A DNA stretch of 34,793 nucleotides. Source: UBA7359 sp964523895. Lineage in GTDB: Bacteria > Pseudomonadota > Gammaproteobacteria > Eutrophobiales > Eutrophobiaceae. Each line of letters starts with the position of its first letter. The stretch's first letter is position 1. Positions 25,393 to 33,972 of the stretch are shown one piece after another. The DNA lies in NCBI GenBank assembly GCA_964523895.1, contig CAZGBJ010000026.1, forward strand, positions 1 to 34,793. The letters run 5' to 3'. The position numbers and the translations under genes are program-made. The notes under the pieces are model-generated. The model saw only the letters and a program-made list of their open reading frames with translations, did not search any database and was not told where the DNA came from.

Positions 25393-25854
25393 ATGACTCA
25401 AGATGCCAAATGGATGCAACGTGCTTTTGAGTTAGCTGATGAAGCAAAATCTCAGGGTGAGGTTCCTGTCGGAGCAATTGTTGTTCATAAAGATAAAATA
25501 ATCGGTGAAGGCTACAATCAACCGATATCATCCAACGATCCGACAGCGCATGCTGAAATAAATGCGTTACGCGATGCGGGGAATAAGCTCGGCAATTATC
25601 GTCTTGCTGATACAACCATGTATGTCACGTTAGAACCTTGTGCTATGTGTGCCGGTGCTATTGTTCATGCGCGTATAACAAAACTTGTCTATGCAGCAGA
25701 TGATCCTAAAACAGGTGCCTGTGGTAGTGTGTTTAATTTATTGCAATCTAATGAATTAAATCACAAAGTTGAAATAGAGAAAGGTATTATGGAAAAGGAA
25801 TGCTGTTCTTTGATACAAACATTCTTCAAAGAAAAAAGAGTTAAATCTTTATGA
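25393..25854 (+). CDS. tadA: tRNA-specific adenosine deaminase
   Basis: TadA deaminates the wobble adenosine of tRNA-Arg(ACG) to inosine. Zinc ligands are His53 (TAHAEINAL, with Glu55 as the proton shuttle), Cys83 and Cys86 (EPCAMCAGAI). The 153-residue size and the start MTQDAKWMQRAFELADEAKSQGEVPVGAIVV are typical. It sits 18 bases after guaA and overlaps pncC by 4 bp (ATGA). Its only normal substrate, a tRNA-Arg with ACG anticodon, is encoded at the right edge of this window. Confidence 0.95.
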   Translation: MTQDAKWMQRAFELADEAKSQGEVPVGAIVVHKDKIIGEGYNQPISSNDPTAHAEINALRDAGNKLGNYRLADTTMYVTLEPCAMCAGAIVHARITKLVYAADDPKTGACGSVFNLLQSNELNHKVEIEKGIMEKECCSLIQTFFKEKRVKSL

Positions 25855-26348
25855 CCGACACCGCGACACAACAAGTTGAACAACTTGCAGAATTGTTTTT
25901 AAAAACATCGACCAGGCTAGTTACGGCTGAATCGTGTACCGGAGGTGGATTAGCAGAAATATTAACGCGTATCCCCGGTAGCTCTGTCTGGTTCGAGCGC
26001 GGTTTTGTTACCTATTCAAATGAATCTAAAAATGAATTGTTGGATGTACAAATGGAAACACTTGAACAGTATGGTGCGGTTAGCGAGGAAACAGCGATTG
26101 CCATGGCTGAAGGTGCCTTGAATCATAGTCATGCTGATTACAGTGTTGCTATTACTGGTATCGCTGGGCCTGATGGAGGAACGGAAGATAAACCTGTTGG
26201 TACGGTTTGTTTTGCCTGGTCTGAGCGGGGTAAAAGTGGAACCGCTGCGCGAATTTGTTTTGATGGTGATCGTTTAAAGGTTAGAGATCAATCTTGCTTG
26301 TTAGCTATGCAAGGTTTGCTGGAACGACTACAAAAAGATGCTGAGTAA
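25851..26348 (+). CDS. pncC: Nicotinamide-nucleotide amidase (CinA C-terminal domain)
   Basis: PncC deamidates nicotinamide mononucleotide to nicotinate mononucleotide, recycling NAD by-products such as those of DNA ligase. The 165 residues correspond to the CinA C-terminal domain alone. Motifs are TAESCTGGGLAEILTRIPGSSVWFERGFVTYSNESK and ITGIAGPDGGTEDKPVGTVCFAW. It overlaps the tadA stop by ATGA. In E. coli the same gene directly precedes recA; here a leftward gene pair lies between them. Confidence 0.94.
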   Translation: MTDTATQQVEQLAELFLKTSTRLVTAESCTGGGLAEILTRIPGSSVWFERGFVTYSNESKNELLDVQMETLEQYGAVSEETAIAMAEGALNHSHADYSVAITGIAGPDGGTEDKPVGTVCFAWSERGKSGTAARICFDGDRLKVRDQSCLLAMQGLLERLQKDAE

Positions 26349-26354
26349 TATTAT

Positions 26355-27125
26355 TTAAAACCAGGCTGCCTTAATCAAGTTATCAGGAACCTTATCTTTT
26401 ATTTGTTCGTGTAGTTCCGGTAACTTTGACCAGTGGACACCTTGTTTGTAATGGTGTGCTGTGTGATAGCCCAGGTTGCCCGTCACTAAGTTGAAGAATG
26501 GATGTAAGTTATTATTTGATGCTTCAAATTCGTTATCTGTATCAAGTCCTGCATGATGTTCATAAGTTGCCCAGGACGTTAGTAATAGACCGGAGATCAT
26601 GGGTAGAACAAATAAGAACAATCCTGCTATTGGTTTAAATATAACGAGTGCAGCAACAGCTATAAACGTTAGTGCAGAATAAAATAAAAATTCTTTTTGT
26701 TTTTTTGGATGTAACTTTCCTACTTGATATCCGCGATAGTAGGCCGTGCTAGCAACGTTAAATGTGTATTCGAACTCACCCATGTCCGCCCCGTCTTTTC
26801 TTTTCCAGCGGCTTTCATCCTTTACTTGATCTAAATAGTTAAGATGATGGCCGAGGACATGATGCAACAACCATAAATTTGTGGTGACGCCGCTATGAAG
26901 CGCATAAAAGAATTCAAGTAGGCGATTGAGTGGCTGCGCTTTAAATGTTGCAGTGTGCTGATGGTGATGATTCCATGCACATATTTTTCCTTTAGGAATA
27001 ATCATGACGATCCAATAGGTAATGAAAATCCAAAGATTCTCAATAATAAAGTAGAGAAAAAAGTCGACACAGGAAACAGACAGAATAATCGCAACTGGAA
27101 GTCGATCTTCAGGAAACTTAAACAT
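26355..27125 (-). CDS. Membrane fatty acid desaturase family protein
   Basis: This 256-residue membrane protein has histidine clusters typical of the di-iron desaturase/hydroxylase superfamily: NHHHQH (about 52–57), LHHVLGHHLNYLD (about 86–98), an EHHAGLD segment and GYHTAHHYKQGVHW near the end. Hydrophobic helices lie at about 11–45 and 148–190. It probably oxidises a lipid acyl chain or similar substrate in the inner membrane; position and substrate cannot be predicted. No Shine-Dalgarno sequence is evident before the ATG. It is convergent with pncC and downstream of the WYL regulator on the same strand, 132 bp apart. Confidence 0.82.
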   Translation of the reverse strand: MFKFPEDRLPVAIILSVSCVDFFLYFIIENLWIFITYWIVMIIPKGKICAWNHHHQHTATFKAQPLNRLLEFFYALHSGVTTNLWLLHHVLGHHLNYLDQVKDESRWKRKDGADMGEFEYTFNVASTAYYRGYQVGKLHPKKQKEFLFYSALTFIAVAALVIFKPIAGLFLFVLPMISGLLLTSWATYEHHAGLDTDNEFEASNNNLHPFFNLVTGNLGYHTAHHYKQGVHWSKLPELHEQIKDKVPDNLIKAAWF

Positions 27126-27257
27126 TAATTTTTATATTTTTTATTAGTCACGATGGGTCTTAGAAACACCTTCCTTGGAACTTAAGGTATGCAAGCGATT
27201 TTTGTGCCAGTATAGCAAATTGATGTCTATTAGCGACAAATGTGGGTATGACTCTTT

Positions 27258-28136
27258 TTAACTAAACGCCCAGGCCGCAAAGGGTTCGATTTCATCTCGA
27301 TTTAATACGATTAGCTGATATTTATTAGGGTTTAATCCTTGATCGGCAGTGGTGTCGACCGAGAGTTGCTGCAGTAGATAACCAATCAATGCTCGGCGTA
27401 CTTTAATGGTGATGACATCATCATCACTACCATAATCAATCAGAAGGCTGTGTTGTTTATCTTCATCAAGTTTCGGATGGGGCGTTAATTGTACCGAGAT
27501 TATTTCTGTCCAATCATCATCGTACTGTGCGCTTGATTCGGCATCAGTGTCCTGACATTCAGCACTGACAAATCGAGAAAGAACGAAATCCCGAAAATCA
27601 AAGGTGTCTTCATTGTAAGCTCGGACATGCCAGCGGAAGCCAGTATTGACCAGTGAATGAGGTTCAATAACCCTCTTTTGTTTGCTATCTTTTTCTGAAA
27701 GTGAACGATAACTAACATGACATTTCTTATTGTTGTGTATAGCCCGGCTAATTTGTGCGAGTACACTTTTATCGGGTAAACGACTGGGTAGAGCCATGCT
27801 TTCTACCGGAATTCCAAATACAGATTCATCCTGATTAGGTCCTCCTATAACAGTTAGATTAGCTTCAAGCATGGGCAAGACTGAGGCTGGGGATAAGTCG
27901 GCAAAAACTGCTTCGAACTCAGAACTGGGTACAAAACCAAATACAGCGTGTTTGTAGAGCAAATTTTCAGGCGCAATATCGTTATAATATTTTAGATCCT
28001 TGGTTGCCGCAGCATCAGAAATAGCAAAAGCCTTGGCCACATCACTACGTGTCACAAGCCCGGTGTAATAGGCCATCAACTCTATATATTGCAGACGTTG
28101 TCGCGTTACCCATTTAATTTCGTTCAACAATGTCAC
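27258..28136 (-). CDS. WYL-domain transcriptional regulator (BrxR/CapW-like layout)
   Basis: The 292-residue protein has an N-terminal winged-helix region (about 10–70; RQRLQYIELMAYYTGLVTRSDVAKAFAISDAAATKDLKYY), a WYL domain (about 125–200) and a C-terminal WCX-like part. The WYL ligand-binding face includes EPHSLVNTGFRWHVRAY and DFRDFVLSRF (about 158–189). This arrangement is that of BrxR/CapW repressors often found with phage-defence genes, but no BREX, CBASS or restriction gene is nearby. It is divergent from recA, sharing a 207-bp region with a small palindrome that could be its operator. WYL proteins bind nucleic acid or nucleotide ligands; its targets are unknown. Confidence 0.85.
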   Translation of the reverse strand: MTLLNEIKWVTRQRLQYIELMAYYTGLVTRSDVAKAFAISDAAATKDLKYYNDIAPENLLYKHAVFGFVPSSEFEAVFADLSPASVLPMLEANLTVIGGPNQDESVFGIPVESMALPSRLPDKSVLAQISRAIHNNKKCHVSYRSLSEKDSKQKRVIEPHSLVNTGFRWHVRAYNEDTFDFRDFVLSRFVSAECQDTDAESSAQYDDDWTEIISVQLTPHPKLDEDKQHSLLIDYGSDDDVITIKVRRALIGYLLQQLSVDTTADQGLNPNKYQLIVLNRDEIEPFAAWAFS

Positions 28137-28222
28137 GATAAAATTATGCCCAAAATCTAATCAATAAAGATGAATTATACAAAATCAAGCAATAGCCTGA
28201 TAAAATATATTATATAGTAAAA

Positions 28223-28236
28223 ACTACTAAGGTAGT
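28223..28236. promoter_or_regulatory. Palindrome in the WYL-regulator/recA divergent region
   Basis: ACTAC-TAAG-GTAGT is a perfect 5-bp-arm palindrome. It lies within a 10-base near-repeat, TAGTAAAAAC at 28215–28224 and TAGTAAAAAG at 28233–28242, spaced 18 bp apart. It sits just upstream of the recA -35 element, a plausible operator for the divergent WYL protein. Confidence 0.4.
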
Positions 28237-28244
28237 AAAAAGTA

Positions 28245-28273
28245 TTGACATTAAGAAAAGTACTGTCTATAGT
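28245..28273 (+). promoter_or_regulatory. recA sigma70 promoter
   Basis: A consensus TTGACA (28245–28250) is followed after exactly 17 bases by TATAGT (28268–28273). It lies about 70 bp before the recA ATG. A TACTGT at 28261–28266 overlaps the spacer and is the left half of a LexA box, but the right half is not conserved. Confidence 0.8.
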
Positions 28274-28343
28274 TTCATCCAGATGGCTATTCAGAGGAAT
28301 GGCGATATCGAATAACGAATGGTTTATATAGGGAGAAATTAGA

Positions 28344-29414
28344 ATGGCTAAAGCTAATGCAGAAGAAGATAAGAGTAGAGCACTATCAATGGCATTGAGC
28401 CAGATTGAGAAGCAATTTGGTAAGGGTTCTGTCATGAAGATGGGAGACCAATCTGTCGCACAGATACCGACGGTAAGTACTGGTTCACTGGGTCTGGATA
28501 TCGCACTTGGCGCCGGTGGTTTACCTTATGGTCGAGTTGTTGAAATTTATGGGCCAGAGTCTTCCGGTAAAACGACGTTAACCTTATCCGCTATTGCTGA
28601 AGCACAAAAAGAGGGTAAGACCTGTGCTTTTATCGATGCAGAGCATGCACTCGACCCTATCTATGCAGAAAAACTGGGTGTCAATATTGATGAATTACTG
28701 GTTTCGCAACCGGATACAGGTGAACAGGCTTTGGAAATTTGTGACATGTTGGTTCGTAGTGGCGCTGTAGAAATGATCGTGATTGATTCGGTTGCTGCAT
28801 TGGTGCCAAGAGCGGAAATCGAAGGTGAGATGGGTGATTCACATATGGGACTCGCGGCTCGCTTAATGTCCCAGGCATTAAGAAAACTGACGGGTAATAT
28901 TAAACGTGCAAATTGTTGTGTCATTTTTATTAACCAAATCCGTATGAAGATTGGCGTTATGTTCGGTAGCCCTGAAACCACAACCGGTGGTAATGCATTA
29001 AAGTTTTATTCATCGGTGCGTCTGGATATTCGTAGAATTGGCGCAATTAAAAAAGGTGATGAAGTTGTTGGCAACGAAACGCGGGTTAAAGTTGTTAAGA
29101 ACAAGATTGCACCTCCATTTAAACAAGCCGAGTTTGAAATCTTATATGGTGAAGGTATTTCTCGTCTTGGCGAAGTAATAGACCTTGGTGTGAAACTGGA
29201 GCTTATCGATAAAGCGGGTGCCTGGTATAGCTACAAAGAAGAACGTATTGGACAAGGTAAGGAAAACGTTCGTAAATTTCTAAAAGAAAATCCTGACATA
29301 GCAGCGGATTTAGAGGGACAAATAAGAGAACAACTACTGCCAATTCTCACTGTAGAAGATGTAGAAAAATCTGAAGCTGAAGAAGAGTCCGCAGTAGAAG
29401 AGGTCGTCGCCTGA
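28344..29414 (+). CDS. recA: Recombinase RecA
   Basis: RecA polymerises on single-stranded DNA, drives strand exchange and activates LexA self-cleavage. The 356-residue protein has the Walker A motif GPESSGKTT (70–78), Walker B region VEMIVIDSVAALVPRAE, DNA-binding loops L1 (EGEMGDSHMGL) and L2 (FGSPETTTGGNALKFYSSVRLDIRR), and an acidic C-terminal tail. AGGGAG lies eight bases before the ATG. The last codons carry AGAGG and overlap the recX start, so recX is translationally coupled. Confidence 0.99.
   Translation: MAKANAEEDKSRALSMALSQIEKQFGKGSVMKMGDQSVAQIPTVSTGSLGLDIALGAGGLPYGRVVEIYGPESSGKTTLTLSAIAEAQKEGKTCAFIDAEHALDPIYAEKLGVNIDELLVSQPDTGEQALEICDMLVRSGAVEMIVIDSVAALVPRAEIEGEMGDSHMGLAARLMSQALRKLTGNIKRANCCVIFINQIRMKIGVMFGSPETTTGGNALKFYSSVRLDIRRIGAIKKGDEVVGNETRVKVVKNKIAPPFKQAEFEILYGEGISRLGEVIDLGVKLELIDKAGAWYSYKEERIGQGKENVRKFLKENPDIAADLEGQIREQLLPILTVEDVEKSEAEEESAVEEVVA
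29399..29403 (+). promoter_or_regulatory. Shine-Dalgarno in the recA tail serving recX
   Basis: AGAGG, part of AGAAGAGG inside the last recA codons, lies seven bases before the CTG at 29411. It supports initiation at that CTG, because the recX frame has no ATG, GTG or TTG in its N-terminal region. Confidence 0.6.
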
Positions 29415-29851
29415 GTACAGAACGCCAGGAAGTCCTGCAACGCGCATGTGACTTCCTCGGCCGACGCGAACACAGTCGCAAGGAGCTGGCTAATAAGCTC
29501 TTACGCCGTTGTACAGATGAGCTGTTAATCGAAGATCTATTGGACACACTTAGCCGCGAAGGTTTGCAAAGTGATGAACGATTTGCCGAAAGTTTTGTGC
29601 ATCATCGTGTTAATAACGGACAAGGTCCGAATAAGATCAATCAGGAATTACGACAGCGTGGGGTTGATCATATTTTGATTGAAACTTTCCTCAGCTCAGA
29701 TTCATTTGACTGGATGTCTTTGGCAGAGGAGGTTAGGTCAAAAAAGTATGGCGAAAACATCCCCGCTGACTACCAAAAGAAGGCAAAACAATCCCGATTC
29801 CTATATAGTCGCGGTTTTAGTAGTGACGTTATTAACCAACTTTTTAAATAA
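29411..29851 (+). CDS. recX: Regulatory protein RecX (CTG start overlapping recA stop)
   Basis: RecX binds RecA filaments and limits their activity. Reading from the CTG at 29411 gives 146 residues beginning (M)STERQEVLQRACDFLGRREHSRKEL, which contains the conserved first RecX helical repeat. The second and third repeats follow (DERFAESFVHHRVNNGQGPNKINQELRQRG and DWMSLAEEVRSKKYGENIP...SRFLYSRGFSSDVI). Between the upstream in-frame stop at 29378 and this conserved region there is no ATG, GTG or TTG. The first one, a TTG at 29540, would delete about 43 conserved residues. The CTG overlaps the recA TGA as CTGA. alaS follows after nine bases. Confidence 0.88.
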   Translation: MSTERQEVLQRACDFLGRREHSRKELANKLLRRCTDELLIEDLLDTLSREGLQSDERFAESFVHHRVNNGQGPNKINQELRQRGVDHILIETFLSSDSFDWMSLAEEVRSKKYGENIPADYQKKAKQSRFLYSRGFSSDVINQLFK

Positions 29852-29860
29852 GACTTATTA

Positions 29861-32467
29861 ATGAAAACCAGCAACGATATACGCCAGTCATTTTTGCAAT
29901 ATTTTCAGTCGAAAGGGCATGAAATAGTACCGAGTAGTTCGCTCGTTCCTTCGAACGATCCAACACTCTTATTTACCAATGCCGGTATGGTGCAATTCAA
30001 GGATGTCTTTCTTGGTAGAGAAAAACGTGATTACAATCGTGCGACTTCATCGCAACGTTGTGTCCGTGCTGGTGGCAAGCATAATGATCTGGAAAACGTC
30101 GGTTATACCGCACGCCATCACACCTTTTTCGAAATGCTGGGCAATTTTAGTTTTGGTGATTATTTTAAACAGGAAGCGATTAGTTTTGCCTGGGAATATT
30201 TGACCGAAGTATTAAAAATACCCGAATCCAAATTATGGATAACCGTATTCGAAGATGATGATGAAGCGGCAGATATCTGGTTAAAAGAAATAGGTGTCTC
30301 TCCCGACCGTTTTAGTCGTTGTGATGCTGAAAATAATTTTTGGTCGATGGGTGATACCGGCCCTTGCGGCCCTTGTAGTGAAATTTTTTATGATCATGGT
30401 GAAGATATTCCGGGTGGGCCACCGGGAACTGAAGATGCTGATCTGGATCGTTATGTTGAGATATGGAATTTAGTGTTTACACAATATGATCGTGATTCCA
30501 GCGGCACTTTAAAGCCAATTCCGCATCCATCGGTTGATACGGGTATGGGACTCGAACGTATTACGGCAGTGATGCAAGATGTACATAATAATTTTGAAAT
30601 TGAACTGTTTGAAAAAATCATTCAGGCAATAAAAGAGCTAGTTGGTAATAATGATATTGATGTTACTTCCAGTCGTGTTGTTGCTGACCATATTCGTTCC
30701 TGTTCTTTTTTAATCAATGATGGTGTGATTCCTTCGAATGAAGGAAGAGGTTATGTTCTACGTCGAATTATTCGTCGTGCTATTCGTCATGGAAATAAAT
30801 TAGGTTTTAAAACATCATTTTTCTATAAGTTGGTTGATATTCTCGAACAACTAATGGGCGAGGCCTATCCAGAGTTAAGGAATTCGAAAGCACATATAAA
30901 AAAGGTTTTGTTAAACGAAGAAGAGCGCTTCTCTGAAACTTTAGAACAAGGTTTAAAAGTGTTGGATGATGTTACTGCAAAAATGAAAGGCAATGTGATC
31001 GAAGGCGAAGATATTTTTCGTCTCTATGATACGTTTGGTTTTCCGGTTGATCTTACTGCCGATATAGCACGTGAACGAAATTTAAAAATCGATATGGATG
31101 GCTTTAATAAAGCTATGGCTGAACAACGCAAACGTGCTCGCGCTGCAAGTAAGTTTGATGTTGGTGTTTCTGTTGATGCAGATGATAGTCTGGTTAGTGC
31201 TTTTACCGGTTATGATCGCCTGCAACAAAAGACGACGGTCATTGCGCTTTATCAAGATGGACGCAATGTAAAAACACTAAATCAGGGTGATATTGGTGGT
31301 GTTATCTTGTTAGAGACGCCATTTTATGCACAATCAGGCGGTCAAGTTGGCGATAAAGGTGAGCTATTTACTAATGATATTTTCTTTGAAGTAGAAGACA
31401 CTAAAAAACAAGGGCAATCACATATTCATCTGGGCGTATTACGCTCAGGTTCTTTAAAAGTAGGTGATGTTGTTCGTGCTTCCGTCGATGAAGCGCGTCG
31501 TACTGCCATCATGCGAAATCACTCTGCCACTCATTTATTACATGCCGCACTTCGAAAAATATGTGGTGATCATGTTCTGCAAAAAGGATCATTAGTTACT
31601 GATGATCATTTACGCTTTGATTTTTCACATAACGAACCATTAACACAAGAACAGTTAGTGGAAATAGAACGTCTGATTAATGCACGAATATTATCTAACG
31701 AAGAAACACGCATTCAGCTGATGTCTTTGGAAGAAGCAAAATCATCGGGAGCGATGTCTTTGTTTGGTGAGAAATATGAAGACGTTGTACGCGTGCTCAG
31801 TATTGCCGGAGATTTTTCCACGGAACTGTGCGGTGGTACACATGTTGAGTGTGCGGGTGACATTGGTCTATTCAAAATTATTTCTGAGTCGGGTGTTGCT
31901 TCGGGCGTTAGAAGAATTGAAGCTGTTTCTGGTATGGGAGCACTAGACTGGATTGAAAATGCAGAAGATAAATTACAGCGTATATCTGAACTTTTAAAAG
32001 CAGACATGGAAACTGTCGACTCTAAACTTTCTTTGCAATTAGATAAAACACGTAAGCTGGAAAAAGAGTTGGAACAGCTCAAAAGCAAACTGGCGAGTAG
32101 TGCCGGTTCAAATATGCTTGATGAAGCAGAAGATATAGCGGGTATTAAAGTACTGGCAAAATTGCTTGATGGCGCTGATCCAAAAACCTTACGCGATACT
32201 GTCGATCAACTTAAAAATAAGCTCGGTACAGCCGCGGTTATTTTAGCAACGGTAAATGATTCCAAAGTGAGCTTAATTGCAGGTGTTACGCAGGATAGTA
32301 CTGATCGTATAAAAGCAGGTGATTTAGTTAATTTCGTCGCTCAGCAAGTTGGCGGTAAAGGCGGTGGACGACCTGACATGGCTCAAGCAGGAGGTAATGA
32401 CCCCGCCGCATTGGAAGGTGCCTTGGAAAAAGTGCCTGAATGGGTCCGAAATCAACTGTCTGGTTAA
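29861..32467 (+). CDS. alaS: Alanyl-tRNA synthetase
   Basis: AlaS charges tRNA-Ala and hydrolyses mischarged Ser- and Gly-tRNA-Ala. The 868 residues contain the class II aminoacylation core (NAGMVQFKDVFLG, YTARHHTFFEMLGNFSFGDYF, MGDTGPCGPCSEIFYDHG, VDTGMGLERI). The tRNA-recognition region and the editing domain follow, with zinc/active-site residues His554 and His558 (HSATH), Cys657 and His661 (CGGTH). The C-Ala domain is last, ending in the glycine-rich QVGGKGGGRPDMAQAGG. All catalytic and editing residues are present. It follows recX after nine bases, as in E. coli. Confidence 0.98.
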   Translation: MKTSNDIRQSFLQYFQSKGHEIVPSSSLVPSNDPTLLFTNAGMVQFKDVFLGREKRDYNRATSSQRCVRAGGKHNDLENVGYTARHHTFFEMLGNFSFGDYFKQEAISFAWEYLTEVLKIPESKLWITVFEDDDEAADIWLKEIGVSPDRFSRCDAENNFWSMGDTGPCGPCSEIFYDHGEDIPGGPPGTEDADLDRYVEIWNLVFTQYDRDSSGTLKPIPHPSVDTGMGLERITAVMQDVHNNFEIELFEKIIQAIKELVGNNDIDVTSSRVVADHIRSCSFLINDGVIPSNEGRGYVLRRIIRRAIRHGNKLGFKTSFFYKLVDILEQLMGEAYPELRNSKAHIKKVLLNEEERFSETLEQGLKVLDDVTAKMKGNVIEGEDIFRLYDTFGFPVDLTADIARERNLKIDMDGFNKAMAEQRKRARAASKFDVGVSVDADDSLVSAFTGYDRLQQKTTVIALYQDGRNVKTLNQGDIGGVILLETPFYAQSGGQVGDKGELFTNDIFFEVEDTKKQGQSHIHLGVLRSGSLKVGDVVRASVDEARRTAIMRNHSATHLLHAALRKICGDHVLQKGSLVTDDHLRFDFSHNEPLTQEQLVEIERLINARILSNEETRIQLMSLEEAKSSGAMSLFGEKYEDVVRVLSIAGDFSTELCGGTHVECAGDIGLFKIISESGVASGVRRIEAVSGMGALDWIENAEDKLQRISELLKADMETVDSKLSLQLDKTRKLEKELEQLKSKLASSAGSNMLDEAEDIAGIKVLAKLLDGADPKTLRDTVDQLKNKLGTAAVILATVNDSKVSLIAGVTQDSTDRIKAGDLVNFVAQQVGGKGGGRPDMAQAGGNDPAALEGALEKVPEWVRNQLSG

Positions 32468-32524
32468 AATTTCATAGGCTGTAATAATTAAGAATTTCGA
32501 CGTCGTCTAAAAATGACCGAAAAC

Positions 32525-32544
32525 CTTGTAAAACAGGCCTTTTA
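32525..32544 (+). terminator. Possible weak terminator after alaS
   Basis: CCTTGT and ACAGG, separated by three to four bases, form a short stem, followed after CC by TTTTAATTAAT. The stem is only five or six pairs with a wobble pair, so termination would be weak. It lies between alaS and lysC. Confidence 0.3.
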
Positions 32545-32614
32545 ATTAATCTCGCCTATTTCTATCTCATCACCTTTCAGCTAGAATCGCACGCTTTTTA
32601 ATACAGATAGAGTG

Positions 32615-33853
32615 ATGGCATTAATAGTCCAGAAATATGGTGGGACTTCCGTTGGTTCAGTTGAACGAATTCAAGCAGTAGCCAACAAAGTTATTGAAAC
32701 CAAAAAACAGGGTCATCAGGTCGTGGTGGTGGTATCTGCTATGAGCGGTGAAACTGATCGTTTGTTATCGCTTGCAAAAAACATTACGCAAACACCCGCA
32801 CCAAGAGAACTTGATGTGCTGTTATCAACCGGCGAACAAACAACCATTGCTTTGTTGAGTATGGCGCTGGAAGAAAAAGGCCAGGCTGCCGTTTCCTATA
32901 CAGGTGGTCAAGTTCATATCCGAACGGATAATGAGCATAATAAAGCGCGGATTGTCGATATAGATGCGGCACGAGTGCATAAGCAGCTGAGAGAAGGTAA
33001 AGTCGTTGTTATAGCAGGCTTCCAGGGCATTGATGAAAATGGGAATATTACCACTTTAGGTCGAGGTGGCTCTGATACGACAGCAGTTGCAATGGCGACA
33101 GCATTAGAGGCAGACGAATGTCGAATCTATACTGATGTTGATGGTGTCTATACTGCTGACCCACGTATTGTTGAGGATGCTCGACGACTGTCGGTCATTA
33201 CCTATGAAGAAATGCTGGAAATGGCTAGTCTTGGTTCAAAAGTGTTGCAAATTCGCTCAGTTGAATTTGCCAGAAAATATAATGTTAATTTACGTGTGTT
33301 ATCGAGTTTCAAAGATGGACCCGGTACGTTGATAACCGAAGAGGATGAAAATATGGAAGCGGCATTAATATCAGGTATTGCTCATAATCGCGATGAGGCA
33401 AAACTGACTATCGTCGGTGTGCCCGATATGCCCGGTATTGCATCGCAAATACTCGGTCCAATAGCTGATGCCAACATAGAAGTCGATATGATCGTGCAAA
33501 ATGTGGGTCTGGATAACAGTACAGACTTCACTTTTACTGTAAACCGTGATGATTATGATAAAGCGTTGCTAATTTTGCAGGAAACAGCAAAAACGATAAA
33601 AGCCAAAGATGTATCGGGCGATAATAAAATAGTAAAAATTTCTGTGGTGGGGGTTGGTATGCGCTCACACGCTGGAATAGCCAGTACTATGTTCAAAGCA
33701 TTGGCAAAAGAAGGGATAAATATACAGATGATCTCTACATCAGAAATTAAGGTTTCTGTCGTAGTGGCCGAAAAGTATTTAGAGCTTGGAGTTCGTACAC
33801 TACATACGATCTTTGGCCTGGAAAATGGAGCTATTACAGAAAGTAATAAATAG
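32615..33853 (+). CDS. lysC: Aspartate kinase
   Basis: LysC phosphorylates aspartate, the first step to lysine, methionine, threonine and diaminopimelate for peptidoglycan. The 412-residue protein has the kinase domain (KYGGTSVGSVERI at the N-terminus, VSAMSGETDRLL, TLGRGGSDTTAVAMATAL, YTDVDGVYTADPR) and two ACT domains (about 265–412) for feedback control. I start at ATG 32615 (MALIVQKYGG), the family's usual first residue; the preceding in-frame GTG adds one residue. The position between alaS and csrA is like that in Pseudomonas. No lysine riboswitch fits in the 147-bp leader. Confidence 0.96.
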   Translation: MALIVQKYGGTSVGSVERIQAVANKVIETKKQGHQVVVVVSAMSGETDRLLSLAKNITQTPAPRELDVLLSTGEQTTIALLSMALEEKGQAAVSYTGGQVHIRTDNEHNKARIVDIDAARVHKQLREGKVVVIAGFQGIDENGNITTLGRGGSDTTAVAMATALEADECRIYTDVDGVYTADPRIVEDARRLSVITYEEMLEMASLGSKVLQIRSVEFARKYNVNLRVLSSFKDGPGTLITEEDENMEAALISGIAHNRDEAKLTIVGVPDMPGIASQILGPIADANIEVDMIVQNVGLDNSTDFTFTVNRDDYDKALLILQETAKTIKAKDVSGDNKIVKISVVGVGMRSHAGIASTMFKALAKEGINIQMISTSEIKVSVVVAEKYLELGVRTLHTIFGLENGAITESNK

Positions 33854-33860
33854 TACCCAG

Positions 33861-33896
33861 TTGGCTTTTTTGATTAAGCATAACCATAAAAGCCAA
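33861..33896. terminator. Hairpin after lysC
   Basis: TTGGCTTTT (33861–33869) and AAAAGCCAA (33888–33896) form a perfect nine-pair stem with an 18-base loop, eight bases after the lysC stop. The T-run is inside the left arm rather than after the right arm, so it is not a textbook rho-independent terminator. It may protect the lysC 3' end. Confidence 0.4.
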
Positions 33897-33972
33897 AGAC
33901 AACACATAGAGCAATGTTTGGGGCTATACTTAATTTTAATAAATCATGGAAATTGATGTGATTAAAGAAGGA

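Noticed and set aside
29540..29851. TTG start for recX
   Set aside because: It would remove the first conserved RecX repeat, which is encoded in frame just upstream.
32468..32614. Lysine riboswitch before lysC
   Set aside because: The leader is 147 bp, also contains the alaS 3' end signals, and shows none of the stacked stems expected of the long lysine aptamer.
33861..33896. Canonical rho-independent terminator for lysC
   Set aside because: The T-run lies inside the stem's left arm and the loop is 18 bases, so I list it only as a low-confidence hairpin.
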